From positions 1-11,691 of the forward strand of contig CAZERD010000049.1 in the NCBI GenBank assembly GCA_964515405.1: a stretch of DNA of 11,691 nucleotides, in the 5' to 3' direction. The notes beneath the pieces are model-generated. The model was not told the DNA's origin, ran no database searches, and saw only the letters and a list, made by a program, of their open reading frames with translations. Positions 1 to 6,387 of this stretch are shown in pieces (the stretch's first letter is position 1; every line of letters begins with the position of its first letter). Both the position numbers and the translations under genes were made by a program. The DNA comes from CAZERD01 sp964515405. GTDB lineage: Bacteria; Campylobacterota_A; Desulfurellia; Desulfurellales; CAZERD01.

Positions 1-278
1 TCTTCCCAAGTGTATCCCAGCCATTTTACGTCCTCTATTATGGCTTTCACATACTCTTTGGATTCTTTCATGGGATTTGTGTCATCGAATCTGAGATTGC
101 ATTTGCCGCCGTATTTCTCTGCTATCCCGAAGTTCAAACATATGGATTTTGCGTGTCCTATATGAAGATATCCATTTGGTTCTGGAGGAAATCTTGTATG
201 AACCCTACCGTTGTATTTATTTGTTCTTAGGTCTTCTTCTATTATTTCCTCTATGAAATTCAATGGTTTTGGGCTCAT
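1..278 (-). CDS. glnS: Glutaminyl-tRNA synthetase, N-terminal part (cut by the window edge)
   Basis: This is a class I aminoacyl-tRNA synthetase that charges tRNA-Gln with glutamine in the cytoplasm. Ninety-two residues are visible. They contain the ATP-binding HIGH signature at residues 39-42, inside the stretch FPPEPNGYLHIGH that marks GlnRS and separates it from bacterial GluRS, followed by RFDDTNP at 63-69. The catalytic core continues past position 1, so the KMSKS region and anticodon domains are not seen. I chose the ATG at 278 because GGAG (287-290) lies 8 nt upstream and the protein then begins MSPKPLNFIEEII, which lines up with the known start of E. coli GlnS. An in-frame ATG at 320 would add 14 residues but has no ribosome binding site. 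It is the last visible gene of the bioF-pabABC operon, 57 nt after pabC. Its presence means direct glutaminylation, though an additional indirect amidotransferase route cannot be excluded. Confidence 0.95.
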   Translation of the reverse strand, partial: MSPKPLNFIEEIIEEDLRTNKYNGRVHTRFPPEPNGYLHIGHAKSICLNFGIAEKYGGKCNLRFDDTNPMKESKEYVKAIIEDVKWLGYTWE

Positions 279-283
279 TATTA

Positions 284-291
284 CTTCTCCA
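284..291 (-). promoter_or_regulatory. Ribosome binding site deciding the glnS start
   Basis: On the minus strand TGGAGAAG lies here, with GGAG (287-290) 8 nt before the ATG at 278. The in-frame ATG at 320 lacks any comparable purine-rich sequence, so this site favours the shorter protein. Confidence 0.7.
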
Positions 292-335
292 CTAGGTGTT
301 TTTTCGAGAAATGCTATCATAATAGTTGCTCAATT

Positions 336-950
336 TCAATTGTATGAGAAGGGTATGTGTATGTTTTCTATATCTGATTCTTCGGTTTCATTTAAATCTC
401 TGAAGGCATTTATAAGTTTGAAAGAGACGAAGTTTGACAGGTCTTTGATGGTTATTGGGGATTCTAAGATTTTTCCAGATCTAAGTAGCCTTTCTCTACA
501 TGTTCCCTTCAGCAATGGTGTTGATGGTGTAAGCCAGCGTTTGCCGTCATAAAACACGATGTTTGCAAAGGATGAGTCTGTAATAAATCCATTTTTCACT
601 ATGAGGATGTCATCATGTTTGCCTTTTAGATTTAGCAGTTTCAATAAGGGTACCCTGTTTGTGTATTTCATGGAGTATTCTATGTTATTGCTTATAACTA
701 TTTTTAGAGTTGTTATTTTTCTGGGTGTGTATTTGGAAAAGTGTGTTATATAGCATTTGTTGTTGTAAAATAGTTTTAGTTTGACGACTCCCCTATAGAA
801 TTCAGCAGGGGGGTTGATTGTATTGGAGAGAGAAAATTTTGGTTTTTCTCCGAAATACTTTACGCATGAGAGAAAAATTCTTCTTTCATGCCATTCTATG
901 GATTGTAGTTTTCCATTTACAATCTTTATACTTTCAAAAAGTGGGTACAT
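336..950 (-). CDS. pabC: Aminodeoxychorismate lyase, class IV PLP aminotransferase fold
   Basis: This protein (204 aa) is likely to split 4-amino-4-deoxychorismate into p-aminobenzoate and pyruvate, the last step to the folate precursor pABA. It is a fold-type IV PLP enzyme. The expected PLP lysine is K95 in EYSMKYTNR. Downstream are the family-typical runs NGFITDSSFANIVFYDG (about 120-136) and TPLLKGTCRERLL (about 144-156), the second being the phosphate-binding and active-site region. It is shorter than E. coli PabC (269 aa), because the N-terminal small domain is compact, as in short class IV proteins from Bacteroidetes and relatives. Its start overlaps the end of pabB by 17 nt, implying coupled translation and supporting a PabC role over a branched-chain or D-amino-acid aminotransferase. 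The fold is very sure; the exact reaction rests mainly on the pabA-pabB context. Confidence 0.88.
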   Translation of the reverse strand: MYPLFESIKIVNGKLQSIEWHERRIFLSCVKYFGEKPKFSLSNTINPPAEFYRGVVKLKLFYNNKCYITHFSKYTPRKITTLKIVISNNIEYSMKYTNRVPLLKLLNLKGKHDDILIVKNGFITDSSFANIVFYDGKRWLTPSTPLLKGTCRERLLRSGKILESPITIKDLSNFVSFKLINAFRDLNETEESDIENIHIPFSYN

Positions 951-1908
951 AAATCTTGTCCAGGAGTTCTTTATACTCTCTATAGGGGTCGCTTAGAAAT
1001 GTTATTCCACCCCCGCTTCGGAAAAATAGTTTATTGTTTTTCTTTTCAATGAATCTTATGCATACAGCACTGTCCAAAGAAAAACCATCAAATATGCCGA
1101 AAACTCCTGTGAAGTATCCTCTTTTTTGTTTTTCTACCTCTTTGATTATTTCCACAGTTCTTTTTTTTGGTGCTCCACTGATAGATCCAGCTGGTAGTAG
1201 TGTTACTAGTATGTTCCCTATCTTGTTTCTCCAGTTACTTTCAACCACTCCTGTTATTTCGGAGCTTGTTTGGAGAAGCATATTTCTGTTCGTCCTTATT
1301 TCCTCTGGGTACATGAATTTTGTTACTTTTACTTGTGAGGATACCATGGAGAGATCGTTTCTTATAAGATCCACGACTGTGAAGTGTTCTGCTATTTCTT
1401 TTCTATCTCTTAGAAGTTTATCTTTTGCTCCTTTGTATAAAGATAGATTGATTGTCCCTTTCATTGGATATGATTTTATGGTATTGTTTCTTATCGTTAT
1501 AAAGCGTTCTGGAGAGAATATCACTATCTTCTTACTGTAGTATAGTTTAAACTTGGCTCTGGAGAAGAGGAAAATTTCTTCTAACGTAGCGTTGGTTTTT
1601 ATTTCAGTTGGAAATGTTAGATTTATTAGGTATGTTTCACCTTGTTCTATACGTTTTTTTATTGTTTGAAAGGCTTGTTTATATTTTGGGAAGTTGATGG
1701 GGTGGAGTTTCAGTTGAATTTCCTTGGGTTTTGGTTCGTGGTAGTCGAAATTTTTGTTGTGGTTTATGTGATACAGTATTTCTTTCTTTGGGGTTTCTTC
1801 TGTAGGACATATGAACGGTTTTTCGAGTTCAAAATCCAATAGAAAGAAGAAAGGAATTCTGTTCGAGCCGAATTTGTTTGCTAGTGTTATAAACGTTTTC
1901 AGGTCCAT
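934..1908 (-). CDS. pabB: Aminodeoxychorismate synthase component I (short form)
   Basis: This is the chorismate-binding subunit (324 aa). With ammonia supplied by PabA it converts chorismate to 4-amino-4-deoxychorismate. The diagnostic residue is K150 in SYPMKGT: PabB enzymes have Lys here (covalent catalysis), while anthranilate synthase TrpE has Ala in PIAGT. Other family blocks are HFTVVDLIRNDL (185 region), LLPAGSISGAPKKRTVEII (237-255), GYFTGVFG (264-271) and FRSGGGITFLSDPYREYKELLDK (296-318). The protein is about 130 residues shorter than E. coli PabB because the N-terminal lobe is reduced, as in other short PabB proteins. At 209-220 the sequence reads NMLLQTSSEITG, where the usual family motif has His before a Ser-containing helix. 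The TAATG junction shares one base with pabA, so translation is coupled. The first ATG (1908) is used because no space exists upstream. Confidence 0.94.
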   Translation of the reverse strand: MDLKTFITLANKFGSNRIPFFFLLDFELEKPFICPTEETPKKEILYHINHNKNFDYHEPKPKEIQLKLHPINFPKYKQAFQTIKKRIEQGETYLINLTFPTEIKTNATLEEIFLFSRAKFKLYYSKKIVIFSPERFITIRNNTIKSYPMKGTINLSLYKGAKDKLLRDRKEIAEHFTVVDLIRNDLSMVSSQVKVTKFMYPEEIRTNRNMLLQTSSEITGVVESNWRNKIGNILVTLLPAGSISGAPKKRTVEIIKEVEKQKRGYFTGVFGIFDGFSLDSAVCIRFIEKKNNKLFFRSGGGITFLSDPYREYKELLDKIYVPTF

Positions 1909-2474
1909 TACATGTCTAAGAAGTTTTGTATAATTTTAGTTCCGAAGTCTGTCATATATGACTCCGGATGGAACTGAACACCGAAAATTCTGTATTGTGA
2001 ATGTGATATTCCCATTATTATACCGTCTTCGGATATGGCTGTGATTTTGAGAGAGGAAGGTAGACTGTTTTCTTGTACACACCAGGAATGGTATAGTCCA
2101 ACGTAGAATTTTTCTGGTAAATCCTTGAACAAGGGGCATTGGTAAAATATGTAAATTTTTCTTCTTTGCCCGTGGAATACTGGATCTAGTTTTCGAAGTT
2201 TTGCGCCAAAGTACAGGGCTATGCTCTGGCACCCGAGGCAGATCCCCAAGATTGGTTTCTGTTTATAGAATGAGGAAAGGATACCTCCAAGTTTTGGGAA
2301 GTTGTTTGGGGTTCCAGGTCCTGGTGATATGATGATTTTGCTGAATTTGGCTGCGTATTCTGTTGATATCTTGTCTATGCTTACTACCTGAAAAGTGATT
2401 TTTAGGTTTCTTAGCTCATTTACTATGTTAAAGGTGAATGAATCATAATTGTCAACCAGTAGCAACTTACTCAT
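1908..2474 (-). CDS. pabA: Aminodeoxychorismate synthase glutamine amidotransferase
   Basis: This is a class I (triad) glutamine amidotransferase of 188 aa that hydrolyses glutamine and channels ammonia to PabB. The catalytic triad is visible: nucleophile C79 in GICLGCQ, H169 and E171 in VQFHPES. The N-terminus LLLVDNYDSFTFN and the oxyanion segment SPGPGTP (50-56) are typical of PabA/TrpG. PabA and TrpG cannot be told apart from sequence alone, and many bacteria share one subunit between pABA and tryptophan synthesis. The partner gene here is a clear pabB (see K150 there) and no trp gene is in view, so pabA is the better name. It overlaps bioF by 4 nt (ATGA, 2471-2474) and pabB by 1 nt, so it probably depends on translational coupling. 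Length is normal for the family. Confidence 0.93.
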   Translation of the reverse strand: MSKLLLVDNYDSFTFNIVNELRNLKITFQVVSIDKISTEYAAKFSKIIISPGPGTPNNFPKLGGILSSFYKQKPILGICLGCQSIALYFGAKLRKLDPVFHGQRRKIYIFYQCPLFKDLPEKFYVGLYHSWCVQENSLPSSLKITAISEDGIIMGISHSQYRIFGVQFHPESYMTDFGTKIIQNFLDM

Positions 2475-3631
2475 AAAAGTGCTCTTGCCACTTCTTTAAA
2501 GGCTCTTTTTGCTCTTTTGATGTCCCTGTTCGTTAGATCTATTCTCATTGATACTCTTATCCTATGACCTCTTTTGGGGACTGTGGGTGGTCTTATAAAG
2601 GCTGCTATTATGTGATTTCGACTGAGAATTTCTTTGGCTTTGAAAAGCTTTTCCGTGTCTCCGAGGATAATTGGAATTATTTGAGATGAAGAAGACCCCG
2701 TATTGAAGCCTATATTTTTGAGGAAGAATCTGAACTGTTCGGATTTTTTCAAAAGACTCTCTCCCATGGTTTGGTTCTTTAATAGTGTCTCTATGGCTGC
2801 TTTGTTCGCTGCGATTACAGATGGAGGTAGGGATGTGGAGTATATAAATCCTCTTGCTTTATTTATTAGAATGGAGATTATTTCTTTTGTGGATGCTATA
2901 AACGCTCCAAAAGAGCCAAGAGCTTTACTAAAGGTTCCCATCTGTATATCAACCTCTTTTTCAAGCTTAAATTTGTGTACTATGCCTCTGCCAAAAACTC
3001 CAGTTGCGTGGGCTTCATCTACCATTAGAATTGAGCCAGAGTCTTTGGCTATTCTTACTAAGTCTTCTATGTTTGCTATGTCTCCATCCATGCTGAATAT
3101 GCTGTCTGTGACTATCAGTTTCCTTTTGGCACTTGTGTGCTTTTTGATTAGGTGTTTTAGGTGATCCATATCTGAGTGCTTGTATACAATAGGTTTGGCT
3201 TTGGAAAGTTTTACTCCATCTATGATGCTTGCGTGGTTTAACTCATCAGAGAAAATTATGCAATCCTCGGAACATAAAGAAGAAATGGTTGATAGATTAG
3301 CGACATAACCGGAGTTAAACACAAGAGCACTTTCTGTTTGTTTGAATTGTGCTAATAGGTTTTCTAATTCATCGTAGACTGAGTAATTACCAGTGATTAG
3401 TCTGGATGCAGATGATGAACACGAATTTTGCTTTATTGATTTAATGGAAGCATGTTTTAGTTTAGGACTTTCTGCCAGTGCCAGGTAATTGTTGGAAGCG
3501 AGGTTTAGAAAGCTTCTGTTGTTGATCTTTATGTATTTTGCCCATCCACAGTCTATATTGGGTATTTCTCTGAGTAGCTTGTTCTGCTTCAAGTGTTCTA
3601 ATTCTTCAGAGTAAACGTTTCCGTTATTCAT
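2471..3631 (-). CDS. bioF: 8-amino-7-oxononanoate (KAPA) synthase
   Basis: This is a PLP-dependent alpha-oxoamine synthase (386 aa) that joins L-alanine to pimeloyl-ACP or pimeloyl-CoA with loss of CO2, the first ring-building step of biotin. The PLP lysine is K236 in MGTFSKALGSFG, the same number as in E. coli BioF; D205 and H208 in VDEAHATGVFG bind the cofactor. Other family blocks are NYLALAESP (48-56), SSSASRLITGNYSVYDELE (72-90), SGYVANLS and the C-terminal HRIRVSMR. The relatives KBL and ALA synthase are possible, but the divergent bioA-bioD neighbours favour BioF. It is the first gene of the minus-strand operon and ends inside the pabA start. No Shine-Dalgarno sequence precedes the ATG at 3631, and a candidate promoter would start the mRNA within a few bases of it, so leaderless translation is possible. 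Confidence 0.93.
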   Translation of the reverse strand: MNNGNVYSEELEHLKQNKLLREIPNIDCGWAKYIKINNRSFLNLASNNYLALAESPKLKHASIKSIKQNSCSSSASRLITGNYSVYDELENLLAQFKQTESALVFNSGYVANLSTISSLCSEDCIIFSDELNHASIIDGVKLSKAKPIVYKHSDMDHLKHLIKKHTSAKRKLIVTDSIFSMDGDIANIEDLVRIAKDSGSILMVDEAHATGVFGRGIVHKFKLEKEVDIQMGTFSKALGSFGAFIASTKEIISILINKARGFIYSTSLPPSVIAANKAAIETLLKNQTMGESLLKKSEQFRFFLKNIGFNTGSSSSQIIPIILGDTEKLFKAKEILSRNHIIAAFIRPPTVPKRGHRIRVSMRIDLTNRDIKRAKRAFKEVARALL

Positions 3632-3633
3632 AT

Positions 3634-3649
3634 TGTAAGTATATTAACA
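3634..3649. promoter_or_regulatory. Imperfect 16-bp palindrome, possible operator
   Basis: TGTAAGTATATTAACA matches its own reverse complement at 12 of 16 positions. It covers the predicted bioF -10 element and likely transcript start, which is where a repressor would act. It does not match the two-arm BirA operator form with about 15 bp between arms, so any regulator is unknown. In such AT-rich DNA a palindrome of this quality can arise by chance. Confidence 0.3.
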
Positions 3650-3690
3650 TATTAAATTGAAAAAGTAAATAATATATGATATCTTTTTAA

Positions 3691-3700
3691 AAGGGGGTGG
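3691..3700 (+). promoter_or_regulatory. Ribosome binding site deciding the bioA start
   Basis: AAGGGGGTGG closely matches the anti-Shine-Dalgarno complement AAGGAGGTGA and sits just before the ATG at 3706. The in-frame GTG at 3697 lies inside this site and so is unlikely to be the start. Confidence 0.75.
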
Positions 3701-3705
3701 TAGCA

Positions 3706-5037
3706 ATGGAGATTTTCAAGGATTACCCTATATGGCATCCATGCACGCAGATGAAGGATCATGAGGCTTATCCATTGATAAAGATTATGAAAGGAGAAGG
3801 TGTTTTCTTGTACGATGAGGATGGAAACAAATATATAGACGCTATTTCTTCCTGGTGGGTGAATTTGTTTGGTCATTCTAATCCTAGACTCAACAGTGTG
3901 GTAAAAACTCAGGTGGAGACCTTGGAACATGTTATATTTGCTAATTTTACCCACGAACCGGCTTTGAAATTCGTGGAGGCTTTACTAAATGTGGTTCCAC
4001 CTGGTCTTACAAGGGTTTTTTTTGCTGACAATGGATCAAGCGCGGTAGAAGTGGCGATGAAAATGAGTTTTGGTTATTTCAAAAACCTTGGTAACCTAAG
4101 GACTAAGTTTGTTTATCTTGATAGTGGATATCATGGCGAGACATTGGGTGCTTTATCCGTTTGTGGGGAAGAGGTGTATAGCAGAATGTATAAGGAAATA
4201 ATGGTTGAGAATTTGAGGGTTAAGGGTCCGGATTGTTTCAGGTGTCCGTTTGGGAGAGAAAGAGACACATGTGATGCAGAGTGCTTTGTATTTATGGAGG
4301 AAACTCTAAATTTACATAAGAACGATATAGCTGCTGTGATAATAGAGCCTTTGGTGCAATGCGCTGGTGGTTTTAAAATGTATCCTCCAGGGTATCTTAA
4401 GAAGCTGAGAAAGTTGACATTGGAGATGGAGATACATCTGATAGTGGATGAGATAGCTGTTGGCTTTGGAAGGACAGGTAAAATGTTTGCTGTTGAGCAT
4501 GCTGATATAGAGCCTGATTTCATGTGTCTTTCCAAGGGTGTAACGGGCGGTTATATGCCTTTTTCTGTGGTGCTTACGACGGATAAAGTGTATCAGGCGT
4601 TTTATGATGACTATACTTCAATGAAAGGATTTTTGCACAGTCATAGTTACACTGGTAACGCTTTAGCTTGTGCTTTAGCTTTTGAGGTGCTAAAGATATT
4701 TGAAGAAGAACGTATTTTGGAGAAGAATAAGCCGAAGCAGGATTACTTGCATCTTTTAGCTCAGGAGAAATTCAAAGGTTGTGAGTTCTGTGGTGAAGTG
4801 AGAACAACAGGGTTTATTACAGCAGTTGAGTTTGTTGAAGATAAGAGGCTCAAGAAGCCTTTTGATTGGAGAAAGAGGTTGGGTTTTCACATTTACAGAA
4901 GGGCTTTTGGGAAGGGAGTATTATTGAGGAACCTTGGGGATGTTATATATTTTATGCCGCCTTACGTTGTGGGGTTGCAGGAGATAGAGAAAATGGTTGA
5001 TGTAGCTTATGATTCTGCGATGGAGGTTTTTGGTTGA
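3706..5037 (+). CDS. bioA: Adenosylmethionine-8-amino-7-oxononanoate (DAPA) aminotransferase
   Basis: This is a class III PLP aminotransferase (443 aa) that converts KAPA to 7,8-diaminopelargonate, usually with S-adenosylmethionine as amino donor. BioA markers are IWHPCTQM (9-16), ISSWWVNLFGH (47-57), GYHGETLGA (141-149), the cofactor aspartate D248 in IVDEI, and the PLP lysine K277 in MCLSKGVTGG; HSHSYTGNALACA follows near residues 310-322. Length is normal. Residues 177-193 hold four cysteines in a Cx2Cx8Cx3C arrangement, within CFRCPFGRERDTCDAEC, which is absent from E. coli BioA and could bind a metal. I chose ATG 3706 over GTG 3697 because the ribosome binding site covers the latter. The stop overlaps the bioD start. 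Whether the donor is SAM or lysine (BioK type) cannot be settled here. Confidence 0.94.
   Translation: MEIFKDYPIWHPCTQMKDHEAYPLIKIMKGEGVFLYDEDGNKYIDAISSWWVNLFGHSNPRLNSVVKTQVETLEHVIFANFTHEPALKFVEALLNVVPPGLTRVFFADNGSSAVEVAMKMSFGYFKNLGNLRTKFVYLDSGYHGETLGALSVCGEEVYSRMYKEIMVENLRVKGPDCFRCPFGRERDTCDAECFVFMEETLNLHKNDIAAVIIEPLVQCAGGFKMYPPGYLKKLRKLTLEMEIHLIVDEIAVGFGRTGKMFAVEHADIEPDFMCLSKGVTGGYMPFSVVLTTDKVYQAFYDDYTSMKGFLHSHSYTGNALACALAFEVLKIFEEERILEKNKPKQDYLHLLAQEKFKGCEFCGEVRTTGFITAVEFVEDKRLKKPFDWRKRLGFHIYRRAFGKGVLLRNLGDVIYFMPPYVVGLQEIEKMVDVAYDSAMEVFG
5022..5026 (+). promoter_or_regulatory. Ribosome binding site for the TTG start of bioD
   Basis: GGAGG inside the last codons of bioA lies 7 nt before TTG at 5034. 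This near-ideal spacing supports the unusual start codon. Confidence 0.75.
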
Positions 5038-5633
5038 GATATTTAGTGTTAGGTACAAACACAGGGGTTGGGAAAACGTTTTTTTCAGCTTTATTTGTGA
5101 AACATTTAAAGTTGGCAGGGAAGAAAGTGGCGTATGTGAAAATGGTCCAAACGGGGTATCCCCAGGAGGATGATGCGCGTTTGGTTAGAAGACTATCTGG
5201 TTTGTCTGAAGGTGAGTCTGTAGTATTGTTGAAAAGGAGAAAGCCAGTTGCACCAGCTGTGTTTTTTGAGAGGTTTCCTGTAGGATTTGTGAAGTATATT
5301 CTGAGAAAATTTAGTGGATATGATGATGTGATATTGGAATCTTCTGGTGGGTTATGTTCCCCTATGAGTGCGAATTTGTTGAACTATGAGCTTGTAGATA
5401 TACTAAATGCAGAGGCTATTCTTGTTGTGCCGAATAGATTAGGATGTATAAGTGATGCTGTGGTGTCGTGTCTTTTTCTTGGATCGATTGGTTTGGAGCG
5501 GTTTTTTATTGCTGTGAATGACTTTTTCCCTCATTCTGGTGAGCAGCAAAATATTAGATTTATAAGTAAGTTTTGTCCTGGGAAGCTTAAGTTTAGGTTT
5601 TCCTCGAGGATAAAGATAATTGCGGGGTTGTAA
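5034..5633 (+). CDS. bioD: ATP-dependent dethiobiotin synthetase
   Basis: This enzyme (199 aa) carboxylates diaminopelargonate and closes the ureido ring with ATP, giving dethiobiotin. The N-terminal P-loop GTNTGVGKT is at 7-15. The family's catalytic lysine is K36 in VKMVQTG, matching K37 of E. coli, with metal and ATP-site aspartates in EDDARLV near 45-47. VILESSGGLCSP near 109-120 corresponds to the E. coli EGAGG loop. The nucleotide-binding VPNRLGC and VND segments follow. It starts with TTG, supported by the GGAGG site, and its first two bases lie in the bioA stop region (TTGA junction). At 199 aa it is somewhat shorter than E. coli BioD (225 aa); the last 40 residues are diverged and lack a clear copy of the usual C-terminal loop. 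Function is nevertheless well supported by motifs and position. Confidence 0.92.
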   Translation: MRYLVLGTNTGVGKTFFSALFVKHLKLAGKKVAYVKMVQTGYPQEDDARLVRRLSGLSEGESVVLLKRRKPVAPAVFFERFPVGFVKYILRKFSGYDDVILESSGGLCSPMSANLLNYELVDILNAEAILVVPNRLGCISDAVVSCLFLGSIGLERFFIAVNDFFPHSGEQQNIRFISKFCPGKLKFRFSSRIKIIAGL

Positions 5634-5683
5634 AGCCCTAGTTTAGGAATCCAGTGTTTTTCGTTTGGGAGTGGGAGGAGAAT

Positions 5684-6307
5684 TTATCCCTTTGTTCCCC
5701 AAAGAGAGATTGAGGCTATAAGCATAGATATTCCGAAGAATAGCAGCACCAAGGATGAAATGACGTTTATCAGTTTCAGAGAACGACTGGGTAGTATGGA
5801 TTTTGTTTTATGCACTGCAAATGGCATGAGGGTTATCCACATTGTGATAGAGGTTAGAAGTCCTGCTACAGCATAGATTACGTTTAGGTTTTTTGTTGTT
5901 ACATATGCTGCTACACTCAACCAGAATCCTATGGTGTAAGGATTAAGAAGCGTTAGTGAATACCCCTTTGTGTAGGATTTTATTATTCCTGTTGGAGTTT
6001 GACTGTTTGGGTTTTCGTTATGTATGGTATTCCTACTTTTGAATATCTTGTAAGATAGGTAGAGCAAAAACATGCTACCTATCGCACCGACGAGAGATAG
6101 GGGTTTGTTATTGCTTTTCAGTGGATCCATGATTCCGAGGAGTATGGAGAGAAGATATGTTGTGTCTGCGCTCATAGCTCCAGTTCCTATGAGGACAGCA
6201 TTTCTGTATGATGTGAGGGCTTCGTTAATTATGAGTATGTTTATGGGTCCTATGGGCATGGCTGCTCCAGCCCCTAGGAGAAATCCGTCAATAAAGGATT
6301 TAAACAT
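5684..6307 (-). CDS. LysE/RhtB-family inner-membrane exporter
   Basis: This is a 207-aa integral membrane protein of the LysE superfamily, whose members export amino acids or other small molecules using the proton gradient. The family signature GAGAAMPIGPINILI is at 12-26, followed by ADTTYL (47-52) and the conserved LNPYTIGFW (121-129). About six hydrophobic segments can be seen, near 4-28, 36-60, 66-88, 108-136, 139-162 and 178-203. A more polar loop at about 89-107 corresponds to the usual cytoplasmic loop. I chose the ATG at 6307 because CCTCC on the plus strand (6313-6317) gives GGAGG 5 nt upstream; the ATG 30 nt further out has no such site. It points away from the two-component genes and converges with bioD. 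Substrate cannot be predicted from sequence. Confidence 0.85.
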   Translation of the reverse strand: MFKSFIDGFLLGAGAAMPIGPINILIINEALTSYRNAVLIGTGAMSADTTYLLSILLGIMDPLKSNNKPLSLVGAIGSMFLLYLSYKIFKSRNTIHNENPNSQTPTGIIKSYTKGYSLTLLNPYTIGFWLSVAAYVTTKNLNVIYAVAGLLTSITMWITLMPFAVHKTKSILPSRSLKLINVISSLVLLFFGISMLIASISLWGTKG

Positions 6308-6387
6308 ACCTACCTCCATGCTTGATTTGACAAACAATAAGTATACAATTTTGGTGAAGGTAATAACAGTTCATTTTAGAGGATATC
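6308..6387. promoter_or_regulatory. Divergent promoter region between the LysE-type gene and the two-component operon
   Basis: This is an 80-bp spacer between opposite gene starts. On the plus strand TTGATT (6322-6327) and TACAAT (6344-6349) are 16 nt apart and form a plausible housekeeping promoter for the response regulator. On the minus strand TATACT overlaps the same bases, so the two directions may compete. AGAGG (6378-6382) is the ribosome binding site for the GTG start at 6388. No copy of the phased repeats found at 8481-8524 is present here. Confidence 0.45.

Larger units (their letters stand above)
3632..3705. promoter_or_regulatory. Divergent bioF / bioA promoter region
   Basis: This 74-bp, strongly AT-rich stretch separates the two divergent biotin gene starts and must drive both. 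On the minus strand TTTACT (3664-3669) and TAATAT (3641-3646) are 17 nt apart, putting a transcript start about 3 nt before the bioF ATG. On the plus strand TTAAAT (3652-3657) and TATGAT (3675-3680) are also 17 nt apart and would give a leader of about 19 nt for bioA. The two candidate promoters overlap, so expression in the two directions may be linked. An 8-bp near-perfect direct repeat (ATATTAAC, ATATTAAA) occupies 3641-3656. Promoter calls are by eye, and AT-rich DNA gives chance matches. Confidence 0.5.

Noticed and set aside
1034..1540. Plus-strand open frame of 168 codons
   Set aside because: It lies wholly inside pabB, which has clear catalytic motifs. The frame has no family resemblance or ribosome site.
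3634..3662. BirA-type biotin operator in the bioF-bioA gap
   Set aside because: TTGTAA is present at 3633-3638, but no matching inverted arm occurs about 15 bp away, so the known BirA operator form is not met.
3652..3954. Minus-strand open frame of 100 codons across the bioA start
   Set aside because: It overlaps well-supported bioA coding sequence and the divergent promoter, and shows no motif.
5634..5683. Terminator between convergent bioD and the LysE-type gene
   Set aside because: Only weak 4-bp stems (CCTA/TAGG and GGGA/TCCC) can be drawn and none is followed by a T run, so I do not call one.
6327..6349. Perfect TTGACA followed by TACAAT upstream of the response regulator
   Set aside because: The two elements are only 11 nt apart, too close for a normal sigma-70 promoter. 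TTGATT at 6322-6327 gives a better 16-nt spacing.
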